Shown here in pieces: positions 16,563 to 25,495 of a stretch of 64,000 nt of DNA; position 1 is the first letter of the stretch; each line of letters begins with the position of its first letter. The stretch is taken from positions 1 to 64,000 of the forward strand of contig JAWKHI010000003.1 of the NCBI GenBank assembly GCA_041394885.1. The letters are read 5' to 3'. The translations under genes and the position numbers were made by a program. This stretch comes from DSOI01 sp041394885. Its GTDB lineage: Bacteria; Acidobacteriota; Terriglobia; Bryobacterales; Bryobacteraceae. A model generated the notes under the pieces. That model searched no databases, had not been told where the DNA came from, and saw only the letters and a list, made by a program, of their open reading frames with translations.

Positions 16563-17344
16563 GCCGCCTGAAGAACGAGAATTCCGGTCTTGAGCGATGC
16601 CAGCCGCTGAACCTTCAAAGGCGAGATATGAAGCAAAGCAAAGCTTGTATCCCCGGCCGCGACGCATCAAGGCCTTGATGTTGCCGTTGACCGCCTCGAC
16701 CACGCCGAACTGACCGATAACGTGGCAATAGTTGAGGATTCCCTCCAGGTGGCGCAGCAACATCACCGCGAGTTTCCGGAACGGTCCAGCCGCTGCCAGC
16801 GCAACTGATCGATCCACTGGCTGAGGTACCGGAGCGCAGCCCACTCGGAGTGATAGGACCACAGCCGGTCCAGGCTCTCCTTGAGCAGGTACGCCTTCAT
16901 CATCCGGCGGTTCAGCCGGAATAGCTCATTGAGTAACTGGCGCTTCTTGCCGTCCAGGTTGACCCACCGGCTCAGCAGCAGCCACCGCTTCCCCTTGACC
17001 ACTCCGCGCATCTTGCCGCCCTTGCGATAGAATTCGGCCCGCCGCACCTCGTCCACGGCTTGGGAAGCGTGCTGCATCACATGGAACTTGTCATACACGA
17101 TCCGGCATTGCGGCGCCCAACTCAAGATACTCGCCGTGAAGGGTTCCCGCATGTCCACGCACGCCGCCACCAGGCGGCCCCGCTGCATGGCGCTCATCTC
17201 CGTTCGGAAGAATTCGTCCAGAGTCTCCCGCTTCCGGTCCGGCCCGAACCACAGTGGCTCGCCGGTCTCCAGGTTGCTGACCACCGTGAGGAACTTCTGC
17301 GTCTTGCCCAGATAGATCTCGTCGACGCCGATCTGCCGCAGCAC
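16563..17344 (-). mobile_element. ISL3-family transposase remnant
   Basis: The frame at 17344-16763 encodes the DDE catalytic core of an ISL3 transposase: I-G-V-D-E-I-Y-L-G near its start, A-C-V-D-M-R-E-P-F, and I-V-Y-D-K-F-H-V-M-Q-H-A. The N-terminal zinc finger and helix-turn-helix are missing. The C-terminus continues out of frame (H-L-E-G-I-L-N-Y-C, G-V-V-E-A-V-N-G-N-I-K-A-L, R-G-R-G-Y-K in the frame ending at 16338) and then decays with further shifts to about 16563. It is therefore non-functional and truncated at both ends. Confidence 0.8.
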
Positions 17345-17348
17345 CGGC

Positions 17349-17745
17349 TGGCATCGGGATTATTGGAAAGCGGAGCCGCACGACGAAGAGTGGTTGCTCA
17401 TCGAATGGCCGCGAGGAGAAGCCGAGCCCGCCAAATATTGGTTGTCGACGATGCCGGCCGCCCACCAAGCTCAAAGACTTGGTCAAGATGGCCAAACATC
17501 GCTGGATCATCGAGCGGGACTATGAGGAACTGAAGCAGGAGTTGGGGTTGGGCCACTACGAAGGCCGCAACTGGCGCGGGTTTCATCATCACGCCACGCT
17601 CTGTATCGCGGCTTATGGGTTCCTGATCGCCGAACGGAGCCGTTTTTCCCCCTCTGCCCGCGCCGGCAACGCCGGACTCGCCGCCGCCGCGGCAACGCCA
17701 GGTTTCCGCCCCCGTGGGTCACCGCGTCCGGACCGAGCGGCATAA
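17349..17745 (+). mobile_element. IS701-like transposase C-terminal remnant
   Basis: Two frames together give the end of an IS701-type DDE transposase. Frame one (17358-17460) reads E-E-W-L-L-I-E-W-P-R-G and Y-W-L-S-T-M-P-A; frame two (17461-17745) reads L-K-D-L-V-K-M-A-K-H-R-W-I-I-E-R-D-Y-E-E-L-K-Q-E-L-G-L, with the catalytic glutamate, then H-Y-E-G-R-N-W-R-G-F-H-H-H. A frame break lies near 17460. It abuts the 5' end of the ISL3 remnant on the opposite strand, showing that one element inserted into or recombined with the other. Confidence 0.75.
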
Positions 17746-17804
17746 TCGGCACCCATCGCGACGCTGCGCATCGAGTTGGCTGCCCGGCTACTGTGCCAGT
17801 TGCC

Positions 17805-18165
17805 TCAATGTCCGTTCTGCGGTTCGCGTTCGGGCGGATCGATTGCCGGCAACTCGACATGATCCATGCATTTGGGGGGTCGAAGCGAGCCGCTCGTGGA
17901 TTGCCAGACGGCGGCGCTACGTTCGACGCCAGAGAACTTCTCCAGCGCCAAACACCGCCAGTTGCCCCGCTCGGTGCCCCGCAAACCGCTGGCGCTGTCG
18001 CCGCCAATCTGCAAACAAACACCGTACCTGCCCGTCCCTGTTCCGACCTAACATCTGTGGGCACAATAAGCGTTCCCGCCCCTCCATACACGGCCCGAAC
18101 CGCAATCCTTTCCCCGTAGCCGCGCGGATCACGACATCGATCTCACCCAACGACTGCTCCAACAT
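17805..18165 (-). pseudogene. WYL-like small protein remnant, frameshifted
   Basis: The frame from 18165 reads L-G-E-I-D-V-V-I-R-A-A and M-E-G-R-E-R-L-L-C-P-Q-M-L-G-R-N-R-D-G-Q; the continuation in another frame (18014 down to the TGA at 17805) reads L-Q-I-G-G-D-S-A-S-G-L and L-A-L-E-K-F-S-G-V-E. Joined, they match the layout of short proteins with a WYL-like (SH3-type) domain that occur alone in many bacteria. A frame break near 18015 and divergence after the V-E make it a likely pseudogene. Identification is tentative. Confidence 0.4.
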
Positions 18166-18294
18166 CTTTGCCGGTGCTCCAATGCACTCTCTTCAGGATA
18201 GCGGCGAGGGCAACCCTTGAGGAATCATAGATGCATGACACGGTCGTACTAGGCACGCGCTGACGCAGAAGTAAAAATCAGGCACCCGTTTCCT

Positions 18295-18324
18295 GCTCAC
18301 CGGCCGGGCACACGGCCGGCGAGC
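18295..18324. repeat. Inverted repeat before the lptC/lptA-like gene
   Basis: A near-perfect hairpin: gctc-a-ccggccg, six-base loop, cggccgg-cgagc. It ends 15 bp before the start of the LPS-export gene. There is no T-run, so it is more likely a leader structure or regulatory site than a terminator. Confidence 0.5.
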
Positions 18325-18338
18325 TATCCTCAAGGGAG

Positions 18339-20597
18339 ATGCGGCGCAAACGCAGGTTGTTGTTGCTCGCGATCGTCTTGATATCGGGCGGAGTAGGTTC
18401 CGTGTATTTGAAGCAGAGGGCGAGCCTCCGGCTTCTGCCCGCTCCGAAGATGGAGCCGATTCGCGAAGGTCTGCAGGCCTCGAGCGAAGACTGGGTTTAC
18501 CGGAAAGACGACGGCAATTGTCCCGTGGTGGAGGTGCGCGCAAAGGAAGTGGAAAGCGCCGAGGGGGGATCGCCGCAAACGCACCTGACCGGTGTGCAAC
18601 TGCTGATCTTTCACAATTGCGGGGCGGCGTACGATCATGTGAAGTCCGCCGAGGCGGATTTCAATCCCTCCGACGGCATCCTCTTTTCCGAGGGAGAGGT
18701 GGAGATCACGCTGGCGGTTCCGGCGGACCCGGATGCGTCGCCAGGCCGATTGCTGACGATCAAGAGCTCGGAAGTGGTGTTCGAGACGTCGACGGGAAAG
18801 GCGCGCACGGAAAAACTGACGTCGTTCGCCTTCGACCTGGGCGACGGCTATGCCGACGGGGCGACCTACATACCGCAAACCCGCGAGTTGGAATTGCATT
18901 CCAACGTGGTGCTGCGTTGGCGGGGCAATCATCCGGAACAGAAGCTGATGACGATCGAGGCGGGGCACCTGGTGTACAACGAATCCGACGCCCGGGTCCA
19001 TCTGACGCCTTGGGCGAAGTTCACGCGTGAAAACCTGACCCTCGAGGGTGGGGAGACGTTCATCACGCTGGAGAAAGGCAGCATCCGTTTGGTGGAATCG
19101 GTGGAGGCGCATGGAACCGATCAGCAGCCGGGGCGGGATCTGACGTTCGCGGCGGATTCGATGCGTATGGACATGACCGAGAAGTCGCAGGTGCAGAAGA
19201 TCACGGGGCTGGGGGCGGCGCGGCTGAACGCGCTGAGCGCTTCGGCGGCGACCAAGATCACGACGGACCAGATCGAGCTGGACTTTGACCCGTCTTCGGG
19301 CGAGAGCATTCTGCGGACGGCGCTGGCGACGGGAAATTCGGTGCTCGAGTCCAAGCCGGTGACGCGGGCGGGCCAGACGCCGGGCCACACGCGGGTGCTG
19401 AAAAGCGAAGTGGTGCTGACCAAGATGCGGGCGGGAGGGGAAGAGATCGAGGCGATGGAGACGCACACGCCGGGCACGCTGGATCTGCTGCCCAATGCGG
19501 CGCACCAGCCCCGGCGGCATCTGACGGCGGAGCGGATGTGGGTGGCCTACGCGGCGCAGAACCGGCTGAAGAGCTGCCGGGCGGTGGGGGTGTCGACGCA
19601 GACGTTCAAGCCGAACAGGAAGACGCCGTCGCTCACGTGGAGCCAGGATCTGCTGGCCGAATTCGATCCGGAGTCGAACGAGATGTCCCGGCTGGAGCAA
19701 TGGGACAACTTCCGCTATGAAGAAGGGGACCGGCGGGCGACGTCGTCGCACGCGACGCTGGAAGCGAAGACGAATTTCATCACGCTGGACCGGCCGGCGC
19801 GGACGTGGGATTCGAGCGGATCCGTCTCGGCGGACCGGATCGTGATGAACCAGGAAACAGGCGACTTCACGGCGGAGGGAAAGGTGGCGTCGTCGCGTCT
19901 GCCCGACAGCAAGACAACCTCGTCCGGCGCGATGCTCGACGGGCGGGAGCCGATGCAGGCGACGGCGGCGCGAATGGTGGCCACCGATCAGAACAGGAAG
20001 GTCCTCTACGAGGGCGGGGCCGTTCTCTGGCAAGGAGGCAACCGGCTGGAAGCGGATCGAGTACTGATCAACCGCGAAATGCATTCTCTGCTGGCGGAGG
20101 GGCACGTGATCTCGCGCCTGCTGGATAAGGAAGCGAATGCGAAGACGGGGCGGCAGACGCTGACGGTGGTGCGGGCGGCGGCGCTGAACTACAATGATCG
20201 AGACCGGCTGGCTTTGTATCAGGGGGGCGTAAAGCTGCATCGCGACGCGATGGATGTGGACTCGACGGAATTGCGCGCCTGGCTGGCGGAAAGCAAGCCG
20301 GCCGGGGACGGGACATCCGGAGGAGGAGGCGGTTCCTCGCTCGAGCGCGCCTTCGCGGATGGCGATGTGAGAATCGTGGAGACGATGGGAACGCGGGTGA
20401 GGAACGGGACGGCGCAGCACGCCGAATACTACGTGAACGATGAGAAGGTGGTGCTGAATGGGGGAATCGCACAGATGGTGGATTCGGTGAAGGGAACAAC
20501 GCGGGGCCGGCAATTGACCTACTACTCCCGGAATGATAGCCTGCAAGTGGAAGGCGCTCTGACACAGCCTGCTTCCTCGACGATCCGCCGGAACTGA
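18339..20597 (+). CDS. LptC/LptA (OstA-like) fusion, LPS transport
   Basis: 752 residues. A single N-terminal membrane anchor (about 6-24) is followed by an LptC-like periplasmic domain and then long OstA/LptA-type beta-jellyroll repeats, recognisable by alternating patterns such as L-T-A-E-R-M-W-V-A-Y, V-S-A-D-R-I-V-M-N-Q-E-T-G-D-F-T-A-E-G-K-V and L-E-A-D-R-V-L-I-N. LptC and LptA are normally separate proteins of about 190 and 180 residues, so this is a large fused bridge protein that would carry LPS across the periplasm. Its stop codon directly abuts the start of lptB, which supports the assignment. The C-terminus is a low-complexity segment followed by another jellyroll unit. Confidence 0.82.
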   Translation: MRRKRRLLLLAIVLISGGVGSVYLKQRASLRLLPAPKMEPIREGLQASSEDWVYRKDDGNCPVVEVRAKEVESAEGGSPQTHLTGVQLLIFHNCGAAYDHVKSAEADFNPSDGILFSEGEVEITLAVPADPDASPGRLLTIKSSEVVFETSTGKARTEKLTSFAFDLGDGYADGATYIPQTRELELHSNVVLRWRGNHPEQKLMTIEAGHLVYNESDARVHLTPWAKFTRENLTLEGGETFITLEKGSIRLVESVEAHGTDQQPGRDLTFAADSMRMDMTEKSQVQKITGLGAARLNALSASAATKITTDQIELDFDPSSGESILRTALATGNSVLESKPVTRAGQTPGHTRVLKSEVVLTKMRAGGEEIEAMETHTPGTLDLLPNAAHQPRRHLTAERMWVAYAAQNRLKSCRAVGVSTQTFKPNRKTPSLTWSQDLLAEFDPESNEMSRLEQWDNFRYEEGDRRATSSHATLEAKTNFITLDRPARTWDSSGSVSADRIVMNQETGDFTAEGKVASSRLPDSKTTSSGAMLDGREPMQATAARMVATDQNRKVLYEGGAVLWQGGNRLEADRVLINREMHSLLAEGHVISRLLDKEANAKTGRQTLTVVRAAALNYNDRDRLALYQGGVKLHRDAMDVDSTELRAWLAESKPAGDGTSGGGGGSSLERAFADGDVRIVETMGTRVRNGTAQHAEYYVNDEKVVLNGGIAQMVDSVKGTTRGRQLTYYSRNDSLQVEGALTQPASSTIRRN

Positions 20598-21323
20598 ATG
20601 CGCAGGCTCCACACGCAGGAGATTGCCAAGTCCTACCGACGCCGCAAGGTGGTGGCCGACGTATCGGTGGGCGTGACGCAAGGCGAAGTAGTGGGTCTGC
20701 TTGGGCCCAACGGCGCGGGAAAGACCACTTCCTTCTACATCATCGTGGGGTTGATTTCGCCCGATTCAGGGCGTGTGATGCTCGACGGGGACGACATCAC
20801 GGACCTTCCGATGTACCAGCGTGCTCGCCGCGGGATCAGCTACCTGCCCCAGGAAGCCTCGGTTTTCCGGAAGCTTTCCGTGGAAGAGAACCTGTACGCG
20901 ATTCTGGAAACGCTCGGCCTGAACCGGCGGCAGCGGCGGGAGCGTTGCGACGAGCTGATCCAGCAATTGGGGCTGGAGACGGTGCGCCGGAGCAAGGGGT
21001 ATCAGTTGTCAGGGGGCGAACGGCGCCGTGTGGAGATTGCGAGATCGTTGGTGATCAACCCGAGTTTTCTACTGCTCGACGAGCCGTTTTCCGGGATCGA
21101 CCCGATCCAGGTGTTGGAGATCCAGAAGATCATTTCGGAGCTCAAGAATTCCGGTATCGGCATCCTGGTGACCGATCATAATGTGCGGGAGACGCTGGCG
21201 GTGACCGATCGGGCGTACATCATCAACAACGGGAAAATCTTCCGCGCGGGGACGCCGGAAGAACTCGGGAGCGACGCCGAGGTGAAACGGGTCTACCTGG
21301 GCGAGTCTTTCACTTTTATCTAG
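20598..21323 (+). CDS. lptB: LPS export ABC transporter ATP-binding protein LptB
   Basis: 241-residue ABC ATPase powering LPS extraction by LptB2FG. Walker A is G-P-N-G-A-G-K-T-T (about 37-45), the signature is L-S-G-G-E-R-R-R-V-E-I-A-R, Walker B is F-L-L-L-D-E-P-F-S-G-I-D-P, and the H-loop is T-D-H-N-V-R-E-T. The P-F-S-G-I-D-P and D-H-N-V-R-E-T forms are specific to LptB rather than to general ABC ATPases. The length matches E. coli LptB. It follows the LptC/LptA-like gene with zero spacing. Confidence 0.96.
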   Translation: MRRLHTQEIAKSYRRRKVVADVSVGVTQGEVVGLLGPNGAGKTTSFYIIVGLISPDSGRVMLDGDDITDLPMYQRARRGISYLPQEASVFRKLSVEENLYAILETLGLNRRQRRERCDELIQQLGLETVRRSKGYQLSGGERRRVEIARSLVINPSFLLLDEPFSGIDPIQVLEIQKIISELKNSGIGILVTDHNVRETLAVTDRAYIINNGKIFRAGTPEELGSDAEVKRVYLGESFTFI

Positions 21324-21356
21324 CAGAGGCACCTTCATCTAGCAGGCACCTTCATC
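21324..21356 (+). repeat. 17-bp duplication after lptB
   Basis: gcaccttcatc occurs at 21329 and 21346, within a 17-bp direct repeat that begins in the lptB stop codon region (tctagcag at 21319 and 21338). Confidence 0.6.
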
Positions 21357-21373
21357 CGGCAGGGCGGCGGCGT

Positions 21374-23551
21374 TTACGGCAGGTAAGCGAACTCGTTGCG
21401 ATTGAGGAGCGCGAGGCAGAAGTCGGCAGGTGGATTGTTTGCGCCGAGGAACTGGTTGGCCATGGTGAGTTCGGCTGGTTCAGGTGGGCGCCCGAGGGCG
21501 AGGGCATAGGCCCGGCTTACGAAGCAATTCCCTTCCCTGCCGCCCGCGGCCCCTTTGCAATCCGCTTCGACGCGCTTGGCGAAGCGTTCCGATTGGCGCT
21601 GCATCAGATCGCTGTTCATCAACGACAGGGCTTGGAGAGCATGGGTGGAGGTGGCGCGCGCGGGGCAGGACGTCATGGCGTCTGGCTGATCGAAATTGGC
21701 GAGGAACGGCAAGCGGACGGTTCGTTTGTTGAGCAGGTAGATGGTGCGCCGGTTGTGGTCGGCTTCATCGAGATTGACGGGCCACAGGTTGTCGGGTTCG
21801 CCTTCGGTGAAGATGAGGTCGTAGACCTCGGGCTCGAGAGGCACTTTGACTGGTTTGCCGAACAAAGCCGGGTTGAGCGCGCCGCTGACGGCGAGAACCG
21901 AGTCACGAAGGAACTCTGCTTCGAGACGGCGGCGGTGGGCGCGCCAATAGAGATCGTTGCCGGGATCGACGTTCGCGCTCGCCTCATCATACGCGGGAGC
22001 CATGCGGTAGGCGTTGGAAAGCAAAATAGCGCGGTCGAGCTTTTTCACGGACCATCCATTTGCGACGAACTCGGCGGCAAGCCAATCGAGCAGCTTGCGG
22101 TTGGTGGGGCGGGCGCCGAGGACGCCAAAGTCATTCAGTGTGGGCACGAGACCGCGCCCCATGCGCATTTGCCAGATACGGTTGACCATCACGCGCGCGG
22201 TGAGCGGATGATCGGGCGCGGCGAGCCAGCGGGCGAGCGCGGAGCGGCGCCCTTGGACGGAATCAGCGACGGCGGGGGCGTCGAGGACGCGGAGCAGGCC
22301 GGGGCCCACTTCGTCGAGCTTCATTTTGTGGTTGCCGATTTTGAGGATGTGCGTGGCTGGCGCGGCCTCCATGTTGGCGACGGCGAAGGCGGCCGGCGGG
22401 GGCTCCGGCTTCTCATACTCGAGCCGGTGCATCTGGCGGCGTAGCGCGGCGCGGCGGTCCCGATCGGCGGGAGCAAGCACGTTGACGACATCGTCCCAGG
22501 ACACCTTGATCTGGGCGGACGCCTCCTTGAAGAGCCGCTTCTGTTCGTCGTTCTGCTGATCCTTGGGGACATCGAGCACGGCCAGAAAAACCGGATCGAG
22601 CTTTGCCTTCTTTGCGTCGCGGAGCCTATCGCGATAAGGCTTTTCGATCTCGGCGATGGCGTCCTTAATGGGTTTCAGCCTGGCTTCATAGGCCTTGACC
22701 GCTACTTCGTAGGCGGTCTTTTCGGCGTCGCCGGCAAGGGGCACTTCCTTGCCTTCGGTGCCGGCGAGGACGGCCTGGAGGCGATAATAGTCCGCCTGCG
22801 GAATTGGATCGAACTTATGGTTATGGCAGCGGGCGCAGTGGATGGTCAGGCCGAGGAAGGTAGCGCCGACGCCGGTGGTCATTTCGACGAGAACTTCCTG
22901 GCGATTCATTTCCTCATCCTGATTGCCGCCGACGAGGTGTTGCGGACCGGCGCGGTGAAATCCGGTGGCGATGAGGGCGTCGCGATCGCCGGGCCACAAT
23001 TCATCGCCGGCGATTTGCTCCTGCAAGAACCGGTCATAAGGCTTGTCGTTCTGAAAGGCGCGGATCACGTAGTCGCGATAGCGCCATGCCTGGGGGCGCT
23101 CGGAATCGAGTTCATAGCCGTTGGTGTCGGCGTAGCGGACGACATCGAGCCACTTGGTGGCCCATCGTTCGCCGTAGCGGGGGGAGGCGAGGAGACGGTC
23201 GACGAGAGCCTCGTAGGCGCCGGCGGAGGAATCGCTCACGAACCGCTCGACCTCTTCCGGCGCGGGAGGGAGTCCGGTGAGATCGAGGTAAAGGCGTCGA
23301 ACGAGGGCGCGCTTGCCGAGGGGAGGAGCGGGGGTGAGGCCCTTATCCCGGAGTGCTTCGAGGAGGAAGGCGTCGACGGGAGAGAGGTTACGGCCGGGTG
23401 GGACCGGGGGGCGCTCCACCTTCTGAAAAGCCCACCAGTTCTTGCGGGGCGCCACCCAGGCGTCGTCTTTCGCAGGGTCGTACTTGGGACCGCCCAAGGC
23501 CATCGCGCCCGCCAGAAGAACCAACAACGATGCCAAAGTGAGCCGGCGCAT
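21374..23551 (-). CDS. DUF1549/DUF1553 protein without cytochrome domain
   Basis: 725 residues from ATG 23551, which begins a signal peptide (M-R-R-L-T-L-A-S-L-L-V-L-L-A-G). It has PSCyt2/DUF1549 (D-L-T-G-L-P-P-A-P-E-E-V; C-A-R-C-H-N-H-K-F-D-P-I around 225) and PSD1/DUF1553 (A-R-V-M-V-N-R-I-W-Q-M-R-M-G-R-G-L-V). Unlike the copy at 7705 it has no N-terminal c-type cytochrome, and unlike both other copies it has no DUF1501 partner next to it. It is convergent with lptB. Confidence 0.92.
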   Translation of the reverse strand: MRRLTLASLLVLLAGAMALGGPKYDPAKDDAWVAPRKNWWAFQKVERPPVPPGRNLSPVDAFLLEALRDKGLTPAPPLGKRALVRRLYLDLTGLPPAPEEVERFVSDSSAGAYEALVDRLLASPRYGERWATKWLDVVRYADTNGYELDSERPQAWRYRDYVIRAFQNDKPYDRFLQEQIAGDELWPGDRDALIATGFHRAGPQHLVGGNQDEEMNRQEVLVEMTTGVGATFLGLTIHCARCHNHKFDPIPQADYYRLQAVLAGTEGKEVPLAGDAEKTAYEVAVKAYEARLKPIKDAIAEIEKPYRDRLRDAKKAKLDPVFLAVLDVPKDQQNDEQKRLFKEASAQIKVSWDDVVNVLAPADRDRRAALRRQMHRLEYEKPEPPPAAFAVANMEAAPATHILKIGNHKMKLDEVGPGLLRVLDAPAVADSVQGRRSALARWLAAPDHPLTARVMVNRIWQMRMGRGLVPTLNDFGVLGARPTNRKLLDWLAAEFVANGWSVKKLDRAILLSNAYRMAPAYDEASANVDPGNDLYWRAHRRRLEAEFLRDSVLAVSGALNPALFGKPVKVPLEPEVYDLIFTEGEPDNLWPVNLDEADHNRRTIYLLNKRTVRLPFLANFDQPDAMTSCPARATSTHALQALSLMNSDLMQRQSERFAKRVEADCKGAAGGREGNCFVSRAYALALGRPPEPAELTMANQFLGANNPPADFCLALLNRNEFAYLP

Positions 23552-23768
23552 AGGGAACGTTCTGATTATATAGGATCGGGGCGGGTGGCGAAGGAGGCGA
23601 AAGGTCTGATTTGCGTTGCGGGGGCCTTCGTGGCACAATGGAACTTCGGCTTCCGCGCGACGCTCCCATTCTGTTTGGCGGGTGTGCCAACCCGGCGGAG
23701 AGACAGCGCGGCGGGGCATTGGATAATGCGCCTGACCACCGAACAATCGATTTCGAGGTTTACGAATC

Positions 23769-24077
23769 ATGTACGCAGTCATTGAGACAGGCGGCAAACA
23801 GTACCGCGTCGCGCCAGGCGAGACGATTCGCGTGGACAAGCTGGCGGGTGACGTTGGCGCCGAGGTGGACCTGGGCCGCGTGGTGGCCTTGGTGAACGAC
23901 GGCGCGATTACGACCGGAAGCGAGTTGGCTTCGGCGAAAGTGACCGGCACCATCACCGAGCAGGATCGCGGCCAGAAGGTGATCGTGTTCAAGTTCAAGC
24001 GCAAGAAGCAGTACCGGAAGACGATCGGGCACCGGCAATACTACACGGCGGTGAAGGTGGGCGAGATTCAGCCGTAA
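23769..24077 (+). CDS. rplU: 50S ribosomal protein L21
   Basis: 102 residues, the normal L21 length. Starts M-Y-A-V-I-E-T-G-G-K-Q-Y-R-V and contains the C-terminal signature K-V-I-V-F-K-F-K-R-K-K-Q-Y-R-K-T-I-G-H-R-Q. First gene of the conserved rplU-rpmA-obgE cluster; a gaggt ribosome binding site sits about 10 bp before the start. Confidence 0.98.
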   Translation: MYAVIETGGKQYRVAPGETIRVDKLAGDVGAEVDLGRVVALVNDGAITTGSELASAKVTGTITEQDRGQKVIVFKFKRKKQYRKTIGHRQYYTAVKVGEIQP

Positions 24078-24104
24078 GGCGGCCGGGGCCAGGAGAGCAA
24101 CGAT

Positions 24105-24362
24105 ATGGCGCACAAAAAAGGTTTAGGCAGTTCAAAGAACGGGCGCGATTCCAACGCGCAGCGTCTCGGCATCAAGAAGTTCAGCGGCGAGCGCGTAACG
24201 GGCGGATCGATTCTGGTTCGCCAGCGGGGCACGCGTTACAATCCCGGCGAAAACGTCGGCATCGGCAAAGACGATACGCTGTTCGCCAAAGTCCCCGGCA
24301 TCGTGGAGTTTCGCGATCGCGGCCGGATGGGCAAGTATATCAGTATTCGAACGGAAGCCTGA
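24105..24362 (+). CDS. rpmA: 50S ribosomal protein L27
   Basis: 85 residues. M-A-H-K-K-G-L-G-S-S-K-N-G-R-D-S is the L27 N-terminus that reaches into the peptidyl transferase centre; there is no cleavable Firmicutes-type extension. 27 bp after rplU, followed by a strong terminator. Confidence 0.98.
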   Translation: MAHKKGLGSSKNGRDSNAQRLGIKKFSGERVTGGSILVRQRGTRYNPGENVGIGKDDTLFAKVPGIVEFRDRGRMGKYISIRTEA

Positions 24363-24381
24363 AACAACCTGATTCGTCTCC

Positions 24382-24418
24382 GAGCCGCCGGCGGGTGAAT
24401 ACCCCGGCGGCTTTTTTT
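24382..24418 (+). terminator. Rho-independent terminator between rpmA and obgE
   Basis: Stem agccgccgg pairs with ccggcggct around a loop of about 12 bases, followed by a run of seven T residues. It would attenuate or end rplU-rpmA transcription just before obgE. Confidence 0.88.
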
Positions 24419-24437
24419 GTTCTCTACTCTTTGCAAC

Positions 24438-25460
24438 ATGTTCATCGATGAGGTAAGAATCCGTGTGAAAGCCGGCGACGGCGGCAACGGGTGCCTCGCC
24501 TTCCGCCGGGAGAAGTACGTTCCGCGCGGCGGCCCGAGCGGCGGCGACGGCGGCAATGGCGGCGACGTGATCCTGGTGGCGAACCAGCACTACAACACAC
24601 TGCTGCATTTCCGCTTCAACCCCGAGCACAAGGCCGAACGGGGCCGGCATGGCGAGGGGAGCATGCGGACGGGGCGGGAAGGCAAACCGGTGGAACTGCC
24701 GGTGCCGGTGGGCACTGTGGTTTACGACGAAGAATCCGGGGAGCAAATCGCCGATTTCACCAAGCATGGCGAACGCGTGGTGGTGGCGGCCGGGGGCCGT
24801 GGCGGGCGAGGCAACATCCATTTCGCGAAGCCCTGGCATCAGGCGCCCACCGAGCATGAGGACGGCTCACCCGGGGAGGCGAAGAATCTTCGGATGGAGT
24901 TGAAGCTACTGGCCGACGTAGGGTTGGTGGGGCTTCCCAACGCGGGCAAGTCCACGTTGATTTCGCGCATATCGGCGGCGCGGCCCAAGATCGCCGACTA
25001 CCCGTTCACGACGCTCGAACCGAACCTGGGCGTGGTGAATGTGGAGGAAGGCCGGACGTTCGTGGTGGCCGACATCCCAGGGCTGATCGAAGGGGCGCAT
25101 GAAGGCGCTGGGCTCGGCATCCGTTTTCTGCGGCACGTGGAGCGGACGCGCCTGCTGGTGCATCTGGTGGATGTATCAGCCTACACGGAGCGGAAACCGT
25201 CGGAAGACTATCGCATCGTGATGAAGGAGCTGGAAAGCTTCAGCGCGGAGTTGGCGTCGAAACCGTCGATCGTGGTGGCGTCGAAGGCGGACGTGGCGCA
25301 AGACCCGGCGCGAATCGAGAATCTGAAGCGAATGGCGAAGCGGCGAGGGCTTCCTTTCTTCGCGATTTCCGCGGTGACGGGCAAGGGTCTGCCGGAGTTG
25401 ATTCGCGCGATGGAAGCGGTCCTGTTCCCGCCCGGCGCCGAGCCCACGGCTTTGACATAG
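24438..25460 (+). CDS. obgE: GTPase Obg/CgtA
   Basis: 340 residues. Glycine-rich Obg domain at the N-terminus (A-G-D-G-G-N-G-C and G-G-P-S-G-G-D-G-G-N-G-G), then the GTPase domain with G1 G-L-P-N-A-G-K-S-T, G3 D-I-P-G-L-I-E-G-A and G4-like S-K-A-D. Ribosome-assembly and stress-response GTPase. I start at ATG 24438, which directly begins M-F-I-D-E-V-R-I; the upstream ATG at 24417 lies in the terminator tail. No OCT domain beyond the GTPase. Confidence 0.96.
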   Translation: MFIDEVRIRVKAGDGGNGCLAFRREKYVPRGGPSGGDGGNGGDVILVANQHYNTLLHFRFNPEHKAERGRHGEGSMRTGREGKPVELPVPVGTVVYDEESGEQIADFTKHGERVVVAAGGRGGRGNIHFAKPWHQAPTEHEDGSPGEAKNLRMELKLLADVGLVGLPNAGKSTLISRISAARPKIADYPFTTLEPNLGVVNVEEGRTFVVADIPGLIEGAHEGAGLGIRFLRHVERTRLLVHLVDVSAYTERKPSEDYRIVMKELESFSAELASKPSIVVASKADVAQDPARIENLKRMAKRRGLPFFAISAVTGKGLPELIRAMEAVLFPPGAEPTALT

Positions 25461-25495
25461 CTTCACCTGCCGGACTGTCACCGGATTCCGGCCTC

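Noticed and set aside
18330..20681. 783-codon minus-strand frame opposite the LptC/LptA-like gene
   Set aside because: Arg/His/Pro-rich shadow; lptB adjacency and jellyroll pattern support the plus-strand gene.
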